Assembly: GCA_949130495.1 (NCBI GenBank)
Contig: CASBWL010000424.1
Location: 308,001-372,000 of the forward strand
Origin: Sambucus nigra
Lineage: Eukaryota > Streptophyta > Magnoliopsida > Dipsacales > Adoxaceae
Length of the DNA: 64,000 nucleotides
Direction: 5' to 3'
A model generated the notes under the pieces. It did not search any database. It was given only the letters and a program-made list of their open reading frames with translations, and was not told the DNA's origin. Positions 1 through 12,035 of the stretch are shown here, in pieces. The translations under genes were made by a program, and so were the position numbers. How positions within the stretch are numbered: position 1 is the first letter of the stretch; the number at the start of each line of letters is the position of its first letter.

Positions 1-1207
1 GTAGCGGACTGGCCATGCTCAAAACCGAACCGATCCGGATAATGATGAAAATGAACCGGTCTGATGCCCTTAGGAACCCTTCATAAAAATGAGGCCCGGA
101 CCAATCCGTTTGAAGAAGAAATTGAACCGATCTGGATTCTTCCAGACCGAACCGAAGAATTCCCACCGAACCGGTCCGATTGAAATTTTCCCATTTTTTC
201 ATTTCTAATTTAGAGTTTACTTGGTTCAAACTTTTGTAAATTTCATGGTGTATTTATATTAAATTTTTGTCAGACATTAAGAGGTTGGAATAATATTAGT
301 TTCGAAAATTTTCTTGAATTCAAGAACCCTAGTTTTGAAGATTAGTTGCAATTAATTCAAAATTCAAGTTTATTTCCAGATTTTCTTTAGTGCAAGTAAG
401 ATTTGATTTCTTCTTTCAATTTCCTTCATAGTTAGTTTAATTATTTCTTAATTCTTAGTTTTCCATTCTCAATTCAAAAAAATTCTTCTCAAATTTCCCA
501 AATTAGTCATGATTTCCTGCACCTTAAAAATTGAATTTTCATTTTAATTTAAACATGTCCAGCTAAGTTTTTAAGGGTTGGGTTGCATGAACTCAACCTG
601 ATGTAATTTACCCATGTATAAAATAGGGTTTGAATTGAATTTTAAATGAGTCATGTCGTGTAGTATGCACAACCATTGTAGACCTTTTAACCTCGTTTTC
701 CCTAGGTAACCGGGGTGTTTAAGGATGTAATGCGCGTGTAGCTATTCAGCACCGCTTTATTTTTGCCTTTGATTATGTATGATGCGAACTCGTATCTTCA
801 TATATCTAATGCTTAGGATTAATAAAGAGCGGGTTTAATTAAAATTTTAATTCAAAAGTCTAGCATTCTATACGGTAAATGTACTAGGGTTCGGGGGATT
901 GTAACCCGACCTATATTTCCCATATTCATATTTCATTCAATCAGTAGATTTGTTCTTTGCATTTAGTTTAGTTGGTAGTTAATTTGTGTTTATTTATAGT
1001 TACTAGTTTTTCCATTCATCCTAATCACCTTTTCCATTTCTTTCGAGAGTCAATTTTAGGGTTATTCATTTGTTCCGTGTCGTTACGATTCCTCGTCATA
1101 GTTTCCTGTGGAGACGACCCCTACTTAGTACGTTTATTACTAACACGACAAGCTTGCACTTGAGCCTATATGGAACTCACACTAGATACATATTTGTGGT
1201 TGCATCA
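1..1207 (+). repeat. 5' LTR of Ath-1 (partial)
   Basis: This stretch aligns with 27250-28435, the 3' LTR of the same element, and with the inverted LTRs of Ath-2. It begins inside the LTR, so roughly 360 bp of the 5' end lie before the window. It ends in TCA at 1207, six bases before the primer-binding site. Decayed GGACCGGTCC-type palindromes are present at about 5-190 (for example ACCGGTCC near 170), followed by an AT-rich TATA-like stretch near 248-262. About 40 bp present in the 3' LTR near 27285-27325 are missing here. Confidence 0.88.
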
Positions 1208-1213
1208 TGTTTT

Positions 1214-1231
1214 TGGCGCCGCTGCCGGGGA
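1214..1231 (+). other. Primer-binding site, tRNA-Asp type
   Basis: TGGCGCCGCTGCCGGGGA follows the 5' LTR after a 6-nt gap. It is complementary to the 3' end of plant tRNA-Asp with one mismatch, the usual primer for Athila-lineage elements. The matching site in the nested copy is at 19666-19683. Confidence 0.88.
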
Positions 1232-1439
1232 ACTTAGGTAGACTTAGGATAGTTGATTAAATCCCAAAATCTGATTCCTAAATTCAAAAGGCCAAAAAAA
1301 AAAATCAAGAAAAATAAAAAAATCTAAGAAAAAAAATTCAGAAATATTTAAAAATCCAGAAAGAAACATTCTCAAAGGCCTTTACAAGAAAAATCCAGAA
1401 CGAACTCCTTAAAATACTCAAACTATAATTCACGAAAAT

Positions 1440-2790
1440 CCTATAGTTGAGTACAACCCCGATAGTCCCCGCACCCCTCACGTTCCTAAATTTTGGGCTC
1501 CACCTCCGACACCCGAAAACTCTATCGCCAGTCACACTTTGAGTAAATCCTTGATTAACACTTCCACGACACCGAGTGAGGATTCTAAGTCAATTGGAGA
1601 GAGATCAACGTCCGACATCGCTAGTTTTGGTACTAGGGAGGTAAACCCGACCTATCATCCCATGAAGAAACTTCTATTTACCGAGCGAACTATCACCCCT
1701 AGATGCATTTTACTCCCATATAATGTAGGACAGTTCCATTTCCCAAATGGGATGATATAGATTCTCCCTACATTCCACAACATGGATTCAGAGAAACCAC
1801 ACCTTCATATACGAGAGTTCAAAGAGGCGTACGAGACATTTAGCGATCAAGCCTACATGTAGGATTACATTCGCTTTAAGATTTTCCCTTTTTCCCTAAA
1901 CGATAAAGCTAAGACCTGGTTGTGGTGTTTACCCTCTAACTCTATCATATCTTGGTAGGATATGCAGTCTAAGTTTCTCTCTAAGTCCAATCCACAACAC
2001 AAGACCAACTCTGTCAAGTCTCAGATTCAAGATTTTCACCAACGAGAACATGAGTCCTTTGATAAGTGTTGGGAGTGATTTCAAGAGTTGCTCAATGCTT
2101 GCCCCCACTATGAATTTAAAAATATCACCGCATCTCATTGTTCCATTATGGGCTCACCATACCATCAAAACAACTTGTGCAAACAATGTGTGAAAGAACG
2201 TTCTGGGAATTAGACGCGAGTGATGTTGAGGCCCATCTTAAGTACATCACCGAGACTACTCAAGCATGGGACATATTCGATCTTAATACCCAGAACTGAC
2301 CTCGACAACCCTCCACCGCTCTTACTACATCTGGTGTATACCAATTAGATAAGGATACCTTAATATACCATCGACTTGACCAATTTAAGAAGAATATGAG
2401 AGACATGCTTGAGGTCTATTTGAGAGAAACTACCGGATATACATGTACTACAAAAGAAAAGGTGTGCGCCATTTATGAGGCGGGCCATTCTACTAAGGAC
2501 TAGATGATGATTCCAGCCTACAAAGCTATGCATACTGAGCAAGTGGAAGCTATAGGAGGGTTTAAGGAAAATTTTAATGCCCCTTATAGCAACGCTTACA
2601 ACCTATCGTGGAAGAGCCATCCTGGTTTCAACTACGGGAAACAACATGCTGCGATGAATCCTACTTCACATGTTTCCCTACCTCCACCTCCTCCTAAATT
2701 CTAGTAAGCACCGCCTATGCATACCCACACGCATGTTCCACCTCTAGGTCCATACATTTCCTCAGCACGGCGATCTTTCGAGGATATTTA
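1440..2790 (+). pseudogene. Degenerate gag of Ath-1
   Basis: Broken Gag polyprotein. Recognisable pieces align with the gag of Ath-2: a proline-rich N-terminus, the block ERTITPRCILLPYN near 1680, the block SEKPHLHIREFKEAYE near 1790, and a decayed CCHC-like knuckle near 2465-2510. Gag would form the nucleocapsid that packages element RNA. Several in-frame stops (for example at about 1758, 1860 and 1957) and frame changes make it non-functional. Confidence 0.8.
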
Positions 2791-3189
2791 AACCATTTTA
2801 TCCATTCCCAAAGTGTAACCAATGTTAAGTATGATTGTATGTTTACTAAGGTACAGAGAAGCATATCTAGGTTGCAGTCTTTGTTGAATGTACAAGAGAA
2901 GGGAAAATTTTCGTCTCAAGGGCAAAGACCTCCCTAAGGTCAAGAAAATGTTAGCACTACATCTTCCGATCAATAAGAGAAATGTCAGGTGGTCACCACT
3001 GTATGTAGTGGGCGAGTCATTGATTTATCACCTTCCCCACATGACGAGCCAAAAGAAAATGTGGTTTCGCCCGACACAAAAGAGGCCGAAGATGCCCCCT
3101 TGAAGGTGAGTGAAAGTGACAACGTCTTGAACCCAAAATTTAAGTGAAGCCTCCCACTTCCACCCCATTCCCTCAATGGTTGCCCCACC

Positions 3190-3906
3190 ATAAAAGGGAG
3201 CCTCCCGTGTTGAAGTGCTAAACGTTCTTAAAAAAGTGAAGCTTTATTTTTCCATTCTTAGATGCCATCCACAAATTTCCACCTATGCCAAGGTTATTAA
3301 AGATCTTCTAACTGTTAAGAGATGTCCAAAGGTCAAGAAGAACATCTTTTTATCACAAAATATGAGCTCTGTCCTGCTAAATGGCCTTCCAACCAAATTT
3401 AAAGATTCGGGTGCGCCCACGATCTTATGTGTTATTGTAGAGCGTGGAATAGAGAAGCCTTGTTGGATTTAGGTGCGAGTGTGAATATACTTCCTTACTC
3501 CATTTATAGACAACTTGAGTTGGGAGACCTTAAGACCACACACATTACTCTCCAATTAGCAAATCGCACGGTGAAGGTGCCTCGAGGGATAATAGAGGAC
3601 GTGATAGTCCAAGTGGACACTTTTTACTTCCCGATAGACTTTATCATTTGGGACACGGAGCCCTCCACCCACTCTAAAAATCATGTTCCTATCATTCTAG
3701 GCCGCCCATTCTTAGCCACGACCAATGCTTTGATCAATACTAGAAATAGGCAAATGCAACTCACTTTTGAGAACATAACCCTCGAGGCGAGCATCTTCAA
3801 TGTTGCTAATAAAGTGCGTGACAAAGATGTAATCCATATGATCGTCCTCATTGAGGAGTTAATAGATGAGCACATTGAGAGTACTATGGCTGGAGATGCA
3901 TTATAA
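3190..3906 (+). pseudogene. Aspartic protease region of Ath-1 pol
   Basis: Retropepsin-like domain and its N-terminal linker. The catalytic motif reads LDLGASVNILP near 3463-3500; DLGAS in place of DTGAS is shared with Ath-2. A later ILGRPFL motif (about 3694) is the usual flap or second-half landmark of Athila and Tat proteases. The domain is split between two frames that overlap at 3427-3472, implying a small indel just before the active site. It would have processed Gag-Pol. Confidence 0.82.
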
Positions 3907-3919
3907 GCTTTCTCATTGA

Positions 3920-5250
3920 GAGATGTCAAGAGTGAAAGCCACCGCATTTGAGAGAGAGGTTGAAGAGTTGAAAGCCATATTAGATGGGGGAGCGTCGGTA
4001 AAGGAGTTGAGAGATATTAATTGGGTTTTGAGATTCGAGGAATTACCCTCGAGGGATTCATGGTTTATTCCCTCCGAAGAGAAATTTCCTACCCTCAAAT
4101 GGAAGAAACTACCCTCAAATGTGAAATATGCTTTTCTAGGAGAGGATGAGACATTTCCTGTTGTTGTCTCCTCTAGCTTAGATAAAGAGCAAGGGTTATG
4201 TTGTTGAGAATTTTGAGGAAGCACATAGGTTCTTTTGGCTGGTCAATAGCAGATTTGAAGGGTATAAGTCCCATGATTTGTACCCATAAAATCCACCTCG
4301 AGGAGGATGTGAAACCCTCGAGGGAAATGCAAAGGCAATTGAACCCAACCATGAAAGAAATCATTAGATCGAAACTCATAAAGCTACTAGATGTCGATAT
4401 TATGTACCCTATCTCGGATAGACAATGGGTGAGACCAATTAAAGTCATCCCGAAGAAGTCGAGAATGACATTGATTGAAAATGCTAAGGGTGAATTAATT
4501 CCTTAATGCACGACCACCGGGTGGTGTGTTTGTATTGATTACTGAAAACTCAATGCTGAGATGAGAAAATATCACTTCCACTTGCCTTTCATCGACCAAA
4601 TGCTTGAATGTGTAGCTGGCCACCCATATTATAGCTTTCTTAATGGTTATTCCGGTTGTAACGAAATTGAGGTAAATATACTTGATCAGGAGAATACGAC
4701 TTTTACATGTCCATTTGGTATGTTTGCCTACAAACGTATTCCCTTTGGATTGTGTAATATGCCCATGACCTTTCAAAGGTGAAAGCTGAGTCTTTTTATC
4801 GACATGGTGGAAAGAGGACTTGAGGTTTTCATGGACGATTTCAGCATTTTTGTCCCCTCTTTCGACCAATGTTTAGCGAATCTTGAAAAAGTTTATCCCG
4901 ATGTGTGGAGAAGAACTTAGTCCTTTATTGGGAGAAATACCACTTCATGGTTACCGAGGGCATAGTTCTAGGCCACATAGTTTCATCTAAGGGAATAGAA
5001 GTTGACTGAGCAAAAATAGATGTCATAGTCATGCTTCCCCCACTAAAATCACTAAAGGATGAGCGCTCCTTCTTGGGCCATGCAGGTTTTTTTAGACGGT
5101 TTACCAAGTATTTTGGCGCCATTGCTAGACCCTTGAGTAACCTCCTTATGAATTATTCCCCCTTTGAGTGGAATGACACATGCCAAGAGGCTTTTGATAA
5201 ATTGAAAAGCATGTTGATTTTTGCTCCCATCATGCAATCTCCGGATTGAT
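3920..5250 (+). pseudogene. Reverse transcriptase region of Ath-1 pol
   Basis: Degenerate gypsy RT with an N-terminal linker. Recognisable blocks are KIHLEEDVKPSREMQRQLNP near 4290, VIPKKS near 4446, FTCPFGMFAYKR near 4700 and the catalytic VFMDDFSIF near 4824-4850, the FMDD form of YxDD. The connection block after RT (SFLGHAGFFRRF) is near 5070. At least four stops or frameshifts lie between 4205 and 4985. It aligns along its length with the better kept RT of Ath-2 (15761-16930, - strand). Confidence 0.84.
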
Positions 5251-6960
5251 CCTTACCATTTGAGCTTATGTGTGATGCGAGTGATTATGCGATTAGGGTT
5301 GTTTTGGGACAGAGAAAATACAAGAAGGATCATGTCATCTATTATGCTAGCAGGACATTGATCGAACCACACCTTAACTAATCCACCACGGAGAAAGAGT
5401 TGCTAGTTTTTTTTTACTTTGGACAAATTCCGCTCATATCTTGTTGGGTCGTCAATCAAATGTTTTACCGACCATGCGGTCCCGAAATTTCTCCTTACTC
5501 AGAAGGACGCAAAGCCGCGCATCATAAGGTGGATCCTAATCCTACAAGAGTTTAATCTCTCCATTAAAGATAAGAAAGAATAGAAAACGTTGTTGCCGAC
5601 CATTTATCACAACTCTCGTCCGACGTACCTAGTGATATGATCCCCATAGACGAGTATTTTCTGGATGAGAAGATTTTTGCAACCTTTTCCCTACCTTGGT
5701 TTGCGGACGTCGTGAATTATCTTATCACGGGAGCCATTCCCCCCGGGTGAACATCACAAGAGAAAAAGAAATTCATTATTTGGTCCTGCGTGTTCTTCTA
5801 TGGCGACCCATTCCTATTCAAAAAATGTGCGAACCAGCTCATCCGAAGAAGCGTACCGAATGAAAAAATCCAAGGCGTGATCCAATTTTATCATACGGAA
5901 GCTTTTGGAGGCCACATCTCTAAAAATAATATGGTCATTAAAATTCTGTAAAGCGGCCTCTATTGGACCATAATATTTCGAGATGCGAATACCTATTACA
6001 AATCTTGCGATAGATGCCAAAGGATGGGAGCTATAACACGCCGAGATATGATGCCACTAACCCCCATACTCATCATTGAGTTATTTGATTGCTGGGGTAT
6101 TGACTTCATGGGACCTTTCCCTCCCTCCTTCGATTTCATATACATCCTCATTGCGGTGGACTACGTCTCCAAATGGGTGGAGGCAATAACTACCCAGACG
6201 AATGACAACAAGGTGGTGATTAAGTTCCTACAGGAACACATACTTTCTCGCTTTGGTTATCCGAAGGCGATCATAAGTGATAATGGCACGCACTTTTGTA
6301 ATAGGCCATTTAAAAAGTTAATGAGAAAGTATGGGGTCGTCCACAAGGTTGGGATGACTTATCACCCTAAAAAAAGTGGGTAGATCGAGTTAGAAAATCG
6401 TGAGATTAAAACCATCCTTGAGAAGACCATCGATCCTAACCGAAAATATTGGTCACTTCGATTAAACGATGCGTTATGGGCCTACAGCACCGCCTACAAG
6501 AACCCCCTCGAGATGTCCCCATTTTTTTTTGTCTATGGTAAGCCTTGCCATCTCCTTGTGGAGCTAGTAAATAAAGCGTATTGGGCCATCAAGAGGTTGA
6601 ATTACAATCTTTATAAAGCCGGTGAAGCTCGCAAGCTTCAATTAAACGAGTTGGAAGAGTTTCACATTGATGTGTATGAGAATGCAAAAATCTCTAAGGA
6701 ACGGATGAAACTAGCACATGACAAGATAATCCTTCACAAATATTTTCACACGGGATAAAAAGTGCTCTTCTACAACTCTCGCCTACACTGGTTTCCCGAC
6801 AAGTTGCATTCAAGGCGGAAAGGGCCCATTTGTTGTTCGAGAAGTGTTCCCTCATGGTGCTTTAGAGTTAAAATATTCGAAAGGGAGAAATAATTTCATA
6901 GTGAATGGATAATGCCTTAAGCCGTACTACGAGGTGTGCATCGAAGAATCCAACACTATT
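5250..6960 (+). pseudogene. RNase H and integrase region of Ath-1 pol
   Basis: RNase H remnants (LMCDASDYAI near 5265, then FTDHA-type sequence near 5466) run into the integrase. The integrase keeps part of its zinc-binding region (SCDRCQ near 6004) and the DDE core: D in GIDFMGPF near 6100, D in IISDNGTHF near 6270, and a Glu soon after the stop at 6381. An ORF of 119 aa (6024-6383) spans most of the core. A C-terminal integrase segment follows to about 6930. Stops and indels throughout make it inactive. Confidence 0.84.
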
Positions 6961-7620
6961 TAGTTATCGGGCCCCATCTGTGGGGATTAATTGAGTTACA
7001 TGATAAGGTCATCGCACCCCTGACGCGTATGGGGTGATTCTTTTGTATATCAGATGTGCATAGGTTAGGTTAGTTAGAGTCAGTAAGTATAGGCCACAAA
7101 ATATATGTGCGAGTAAACACAAGTTAAGAGTGAACCTAGGGTTTTAGAGAAAGCGTCAAGCGAAGTTAGGTTGATTATGAGTATCCAGAGATGTTGAGAG
7201 ATGAGTGAATTCAACCATAAGGGGTTGTATTAAATTTTGGTATCCGGACCGGTCCGCCCCTGAGCACCCGGATTGGTTCATTTTGGGGGAGGGATCGGAC
7301 CGGTCCGGTCCTTGACACTTCCTTCCCTCCCAATACGTTTTCCTGGACTGGTTCACTTTGGTTATACGATTTGGCTTCTGGTTTTCTTCAATCATTCCCA
7401 AGGTGCAAGCCCCATCTCCCAATCAACTTCCTTCCCTCCCAATACGTTTTCCCTCCACCATTTCCCTCCTAAATTCTCTCCCCCTTCCCTCTAATACTAA
7501 TATTTCCCTCAACCATACCCACCTATAAATGCACCCCTCCTCCTTTCACCCACCACTACTCCTTACTCTCATACTCTCTCTCTCATCCAAATTTCTAGTG
7601 CCTAACCTCTGTTGATTCAC
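6960..7620 (+). promoter_or_regulatory. Ath-1 internal spacer: palindromes plus TATA box before the downstream ORF
   Basis: Non-coding spacer between pol and the downstream ORF. It contains two strong GGACCGGTCC palindromes (cores at 7248-7253 and 7299-7304), a pyrimidine-rich stretch, and a clear TATA box CCTATAAATG at 7522-7531, about 95 bases before the ATG at 7621. The order (palindromes, TATA, CT-rich leader, ATG) matches the same place in Ath-2, so it is conserved between two diverged copies. A Pol II promoter for the downstream ORF is my inference. Confidence 0.6.
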
Positions 7621-8699
7621 ATGGCCAACCAAGCCCGCGCTCAAAAGTACAACTCTGACATGTTCATCGAAGGCAACGACAACTATCGCTCTGATCAATA
7701 ACAACAATGGTGTGAATGTTTTTTCGGCCAGACTCGTAACCTACATATGGAGCACCAAGTGCGCTGGACCGAACTACCAAATTTTGTCACCAACCTGTTC
7801 ATTCCGAGGGGTTAGTGTCGGTACCTTAATGAGCACCACGATGCGGTTTGGTCAACCGAGGTGCGAGCCTTCTATGGGACCCTTGTCCACACCGCTAATT
7901 TCTTTTCGAGGCACGTGTGGACGGACAACACATCCCTTTCTCCCTTGAGATTCTTTCCCGGAAACTAGCAGAAATGGATGTTTGGAATCCAACCGACTTC
8001 ATGTACCCCAACACTCTCACCCCTGTCGAAAAAGCCGATGGCATTTCCCGTATAGCACCCGATGAGGTTTGGGCCACCGAAACATTTTTAGTAGGGTGGA
8101 TGAGCGACAAGGCATGTATCACGTTTCAAATCATATGCGCAAATATCCTACAAACCTCGAATGATTCCGCAATGCGACCCTGATAAACAATTCTTGTGTA
8201 TCACCTTTTTTACCTCAACACCACGCTCAACCTGGACCATATCATTTACACAAACATATTCTATGCAGCCTTGGACAAAAAGGGTGTCACCCCTCTCCCG
8301 TATGCCCGGCTCATCACGTTTATACTAGCTGACATGCTCATTGTTCCTTCCAAATCCTCTTGGGCAAGGCACCTATACTAAAAGAGAGCAACAATGGGAG
8401 ATTATCCACGCCCGGAAGGCGGTGTAGGCGGCTAACGATGATGATGATGATACCGAGTAGGAGGATTTGGAGGATGATGATTCCGAGGGAGAAGTTGTTG
8501 GGCCGACGACGTAAGCATGGGCGAGGGCGAAGAGGAAGAATATAATGAGGATGATGATTCTGATTTTGAGCCTTCGGGAGCCGAGGTTGATAGGCAATTT
8601 AGTACTTAAGGAAAGACTAAATGGGTTCATAACCAAATACGACGATGAACGGGAAGAGGATCATCGTGTGTATCAGCGCGACACAAGCATGATGCACCA
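7621..8699 (+). pseudogene. Athila downstream ORF of Ath-1, 5' part (interrupted)
   Basis: Extra ORF found after pol in Athila elements (env-like position; its sequence resembles the Transposase_32 / putative plant transposon protein family). It starts ATGGCC at 7621. Homology to Ath-2 runs through RTKCAG-like, YEAVWATEVR-like and acidic low-complexity sections, but in shifting frames. Near 8600-8699 the frame LNGFITKYDDEREEDHR leads into the insertion point. The final codons lie at 21259-21373. The function of this ORF is not established. Confidence 0.7.
8695..8699. repeat. Target-site duplication CACCA (left) of Ath-2
   Basis: CACCA directly before the left LTR of Ath-2; the identical CACCA is at 21259-21263 directly after the right LTR. 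A 5-bp duplication is the normal footprint of Ty3/gypsy integrase, and it fixes both ends of the nested element. Confidence 0.92.
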
Positions 8700-9640
8700 T
8701 GACGCGACTCAGAATGTGTCTCTAATGTGCGTTCACTCTAGGATCATGTGCAAGCCTGTCACGTTAGTAATAAACCCGGTAAGTCGGGATTGTATCCACA
8801 GGGAAAAAGTACAATGAAGTTGCAACGACGGAAAAAGACGAAGGAACCCTAACTCTGACTCTAAAAAGAAAGGAAAAATGATTTGGTTTTGAGAATGGAT
8901 TACGACTAAATGCAATTGTGAAACTATGAAAAAATGCAATTATACTAAATTACCTAAAAGATGATTGAAATATGATTCGAAACTTTTTAGCTAAGTGATG
9001 AGAAAAATAGGACGGGAATACAATCCCCCAACCCTAGTGAATTGCAGTTATAATATTAATCGTAAAATTAACTGATTAAATTGACCCGGAATTTAGTACA
9101 TGCATTACGTATACGAGGTTCAAGCCCGCGTCATACTTAATCTGAGGATGAGTAAATCGGTATCGCGATAGTAACCCTCGAATTGCATTCTAAATCATCA
9201 CGGTTACCTAGAGGCAAACGAGATATAAAGACCTACAATTGTTATGTTCCTACGCAATACGGTCGTATTCAATAACTAAATTAAGAGGAATAATGTTATA
9301 CACATGCAATTAACACATCAGGCTGGGTTCATGTATCCCGGCCTTAGAAGATCTAGCCTAACATGCTAAAAGTAATGAAGACAGTGTTTGATGTGCAAGA
9401 ATTCATGATTAATCTAAGGAAACTTTTAAATTGATGTAGAATAGAATTGAAAAGAAGAAATAACTCACTAATCTCACCCAAGAAGTAATTGCATCAATTA
9501 ATAAAACTGGTAATCAAATAAATTCTGAATAAAGCTTCAATCTTGGAATTAAAACTTGAAATTGTATCTAAACTAGGGTTTCTGGAAAAAGAGAGGAAAA
9601 TTCACTAAAATTTTCCGTCCAAATAATAATAAGAAAATGG

Positions 9641-9650
9641 GTTTTTATAC
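9641..9650 (-). promoter_or_regulatory. TATA box in the Ath-2 3' LTR
   Basis: The - strand reads GTATAAAAAC here. The same box is at 20631-20640 in the other LTR. It lies 75-260 bases downstream of the palindrome cluster, as expected for a U3 promoter. Transcription from it is inferred, not shown. Confidence 0.65.
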
Positions 9651-9722
9651 CCTCCAAGAATTCAGGAATTTTAGCTGCACTAGGACTCTTTTCGGAGAAG
9701 ATCAGATTTGCAAATCTCGATA

Positions 9723-9907
9723 CCCGGACCGGTCCGGGCCTTAGGCGGACCGGTCTGCCTCCAAAGCGAATCGGTTCTTTTTATTTTGGGGCGTACCGGT
9801 CCGAGGGAGGATTGGTTCTTTTAATTTATGCCTTCTTCGGTTTGCTTTCGATCCGAGGTCTACTGGAGTTTGCACAGCGGACCGGTCCGGGGTGAGGGCG
9901 GACCGGT
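9723..9907. repeat. GGACCGGTCC palindrome cluster in the Ath-2 3' LTR
   Basis: Five ACCGGT-centred sites in 185 bp: CCCGGACCGGTCCGGG (9723-9738), then cores near 9749, 9795, 9881 and 9902, with decayed half-copies (ATCGGTTC, ATTGGTTC) between them. The sister LTR holds the same cluster in more eroded form at 20713-20880. Confidence 0.9.
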
Positions 9908-10286
9908 CTGCCTATTTGACTTTTTTTGCTCAACTCTGACTTCTCATATCTTTTGTTCCGGGACTCCGATTGAGGTGTCTTTTCTTCCTATGTGCTCATA
10001 AATATGATATCTTCAACTTCTCTTAGGTACCTCATCCGAATTCCAGGCGGAAATTACACTTTTGCCCTTTTGACTCTCCTTCTTATCTTTCTAGATTCTT
10101 CCGGTTTCCTTCTTCCATTTCTTGACATCAAATACCTGTAACATAACTACGGAATACCAGAAACTTGGTGCACTCATTAGGATCAGTCAGTAGCAAGATT
10201 ATGAGATAAATTCAAATCAATTACGTTGTTCGAGGTGCTAAATTACCAAATTAAGGGATAAATTAGGAAGAATTTATGCCTAATCA

Positions 10287-12030
10287 AACCCCCCTAACTT
10301 AGAACTTTGCGCGTCCCGAGCAATGTAAAAGAATCCTAGCAAGGATCAATTCTTGAAAATCATTTATTAGGATATATTACCTTTTTCACGGGCAAGCGGT
10401 TGCATTTAGCGTATGCAATAATCCTTTAAACCCCTAGGTCACCCTAGTAGGACGAGTTGTGTCTCGTGAGGGCTTGCAGAGAATATACCCACAAAATTCG
10501 AATCAAAGAAAATTCAAAATACGCAAAAATTATACAATTCAAACTTTTCCAGAAAATAGTCATCATCAAGTCATATTTACAAGTCTCAAATCGTAGTGTC
10601 TGTGCGAAGCCGGAAATATAACCGCCAATTTTCTCCGATTGATCATTACGTTACTTATCCGAAAGTTCATTTTGATTTCAAATTCTCACGGAATGCTCTC
10701 TCAAACGAATCACTCGGAATGTGGCTATTCTCTCGGTATGCGTAATATAAAGACTAAATATAATGGACGTAAAATCACGCATACAGCTAGAAAGACAAAA
10801 ATTTCATGGTGAAAGGATCTCATCAATGAATTACGACTTTAAAAATGGGAACATTGCTTCTTATTCGCGCACTTAATCTCCTTTATTATCTTTTGGTGTA
10901 TTAGCTCTCCACGCGGTAATCAATTTTGCAATTTGGACACGGTTAGGACTTTTTCGGGGTTTAAGGTATATTGGGTAAAATAAAAATGGTAGGGAAAGTT
11001 GGAATTAGTAAAGTTATTTATGATGTCCATTTGTGCTTTTTTCGGGCTATTGCTCATTTTTTTCTTCTTTTTCTCTATTTTTTCTGTTTTTTCATTTCTT
11101 TTCTTTTCTCACTATTTTTGTTGAGCATATTTATTTTTTTCTTGCCCCTTTATATGCACTTTCCGGACTTCATTCTGAATTTTTTCATTTTTCACCATTC
11201 CGGGCTATTTGGGTTTTTCGGGTTATCAAACGAAAGGGACAATTTGTTTGGCTCAAATTGGGTTACAAAAGGGGTAATTTTCGCTACTTTTTCTGGCCAA
11301 TATTTTTGGGTGACAAACGAGGGCCTACTTCATTGTCCAAAATACCAATTGCGTTACCATATGCGTTTCGAGATGAATTTAAGTTTAGAGATCAATTTTG
11401 GCACGTTTTTCAAAGCAATATCACACACGTTTTTCATAACCGATCAAAATGAAAGGGTTGAGATCCTCGACGACTTTTTAGGCGCTGAAAAGAACTTTGA
11501 GTTAACAATTAACTCAGATTGATTTAAAAACTCGCAAAAAGTGACAGGCTCGAATCTCACCGGGTTTGTTAATCTCCACACTTATTCGTTAAGTCGTCAA
11601 TTTTCGCTCAATTTCCATCTTTAATCAATTTCAGCTTTGTGTATGTTGAATTTTACAAATTTGAGACTTCAAACCGACTTTTAATGATATTTTTGAAAAA
11701 TTTTAATTCCAATTTTTACTTATTTTGAACAAAAATATTTTTGGATTTTTAAAAATTTTATGAATTTTTTGGAAATTTCTGGGCATTTTTGAAAATTTGT
11801 GAAGTTTTAGAAATACGCACTTGTGACTCCCCTAAGTTAGACTTTTGCATTGTCCTCAAGAAAAAAGGACTAAAATCTAAATAAGGCAAAATAATATGTG
11901 CGATAAATAAAACAAAAAAATGGAGAAAATGCAGTTTTTATTACAAACAAGATTGTGGTACAATTACAAGGAAAAGCATACAAACTGTGAACGGGAAAAA
12001 CAAATAAAAAGATGCCAGAACCACATCAAG
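10287..12030 (-). other. Ath-2 3' spacer and polypurine tract
   Basis: Non-coding stretch between the downstream ORF and the 3' LTR. At 10287-10300 the - strand reads a purine tract TTAGGGGGGTT directly before the LTR, the expected primer for plus-strand DNA synthesis. The rest is AT-rich with long T-rich runs. An ORF of 183 aa at 10971-11522 (+) is low-complexity phenylalanine-rich and I do not regard it as a gene. The region aligns with 22490-23880 of Ath-1. Confidence 0.8.
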
Positions 12031-12035
12031 TTTCA

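Larger units (their letters stand above)
1..8699 (+). mobile_element. Athila-type Ty3/gypsy retrotransposon Ath-1, left part
   Basis: This is the left half of an old LTR retrotransposon read on the + strand. In order it has a 5' LTR (entering from outside the window), a tRNA-Asp type primer-binding site, degenerate gag, protease, RT, RNase H, integrase, a spacer, and the 5' part of an extra ORF downstream of pol. That extra ORF and the tRNA-Asp PBS are typical of the Athila lineage. The reading frames contain many stops and frameshifts, so the copy is not coding. It is cut at 8699 by a second Athila copy on the opposite strand and resumes at 21259. Domain order and homology to the nested copy are seen directly; the lineage name comes from known family traits. 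Confidence 0.88.
8700..10286 (-). repeat. 3' LTR of Ath-2
   Basis: LTR of 1587 bp, reading TGATTAGGC...GTCA on the - strand. It aligns end to end with 19693-21258. It holds a cluster of GGACCGGTCC palindromes (9723-9907) just upstream, in element sense, of a TATA box at 9641-9649. One of them is a perfect 16-bp palindrome at 9723-9738. Confidence 0.94.

Noticed and set aside
7621..8699. Viral envelope gene
   Set aside because: Position is env-like, but there is no visible signal peptide, transmembrane segment or glycoprotein pattern; described only as the Athila downstream ORF.
10971..11522. 183-aa open frame on + (and a 139-aa overlapping frame)
   Set aside because: Phenylalanine/leucine-rich low complexity from T-runs in the Ath-2 3' spacer; no domain, and no matching protein in the homologous Ath-1 spacer.
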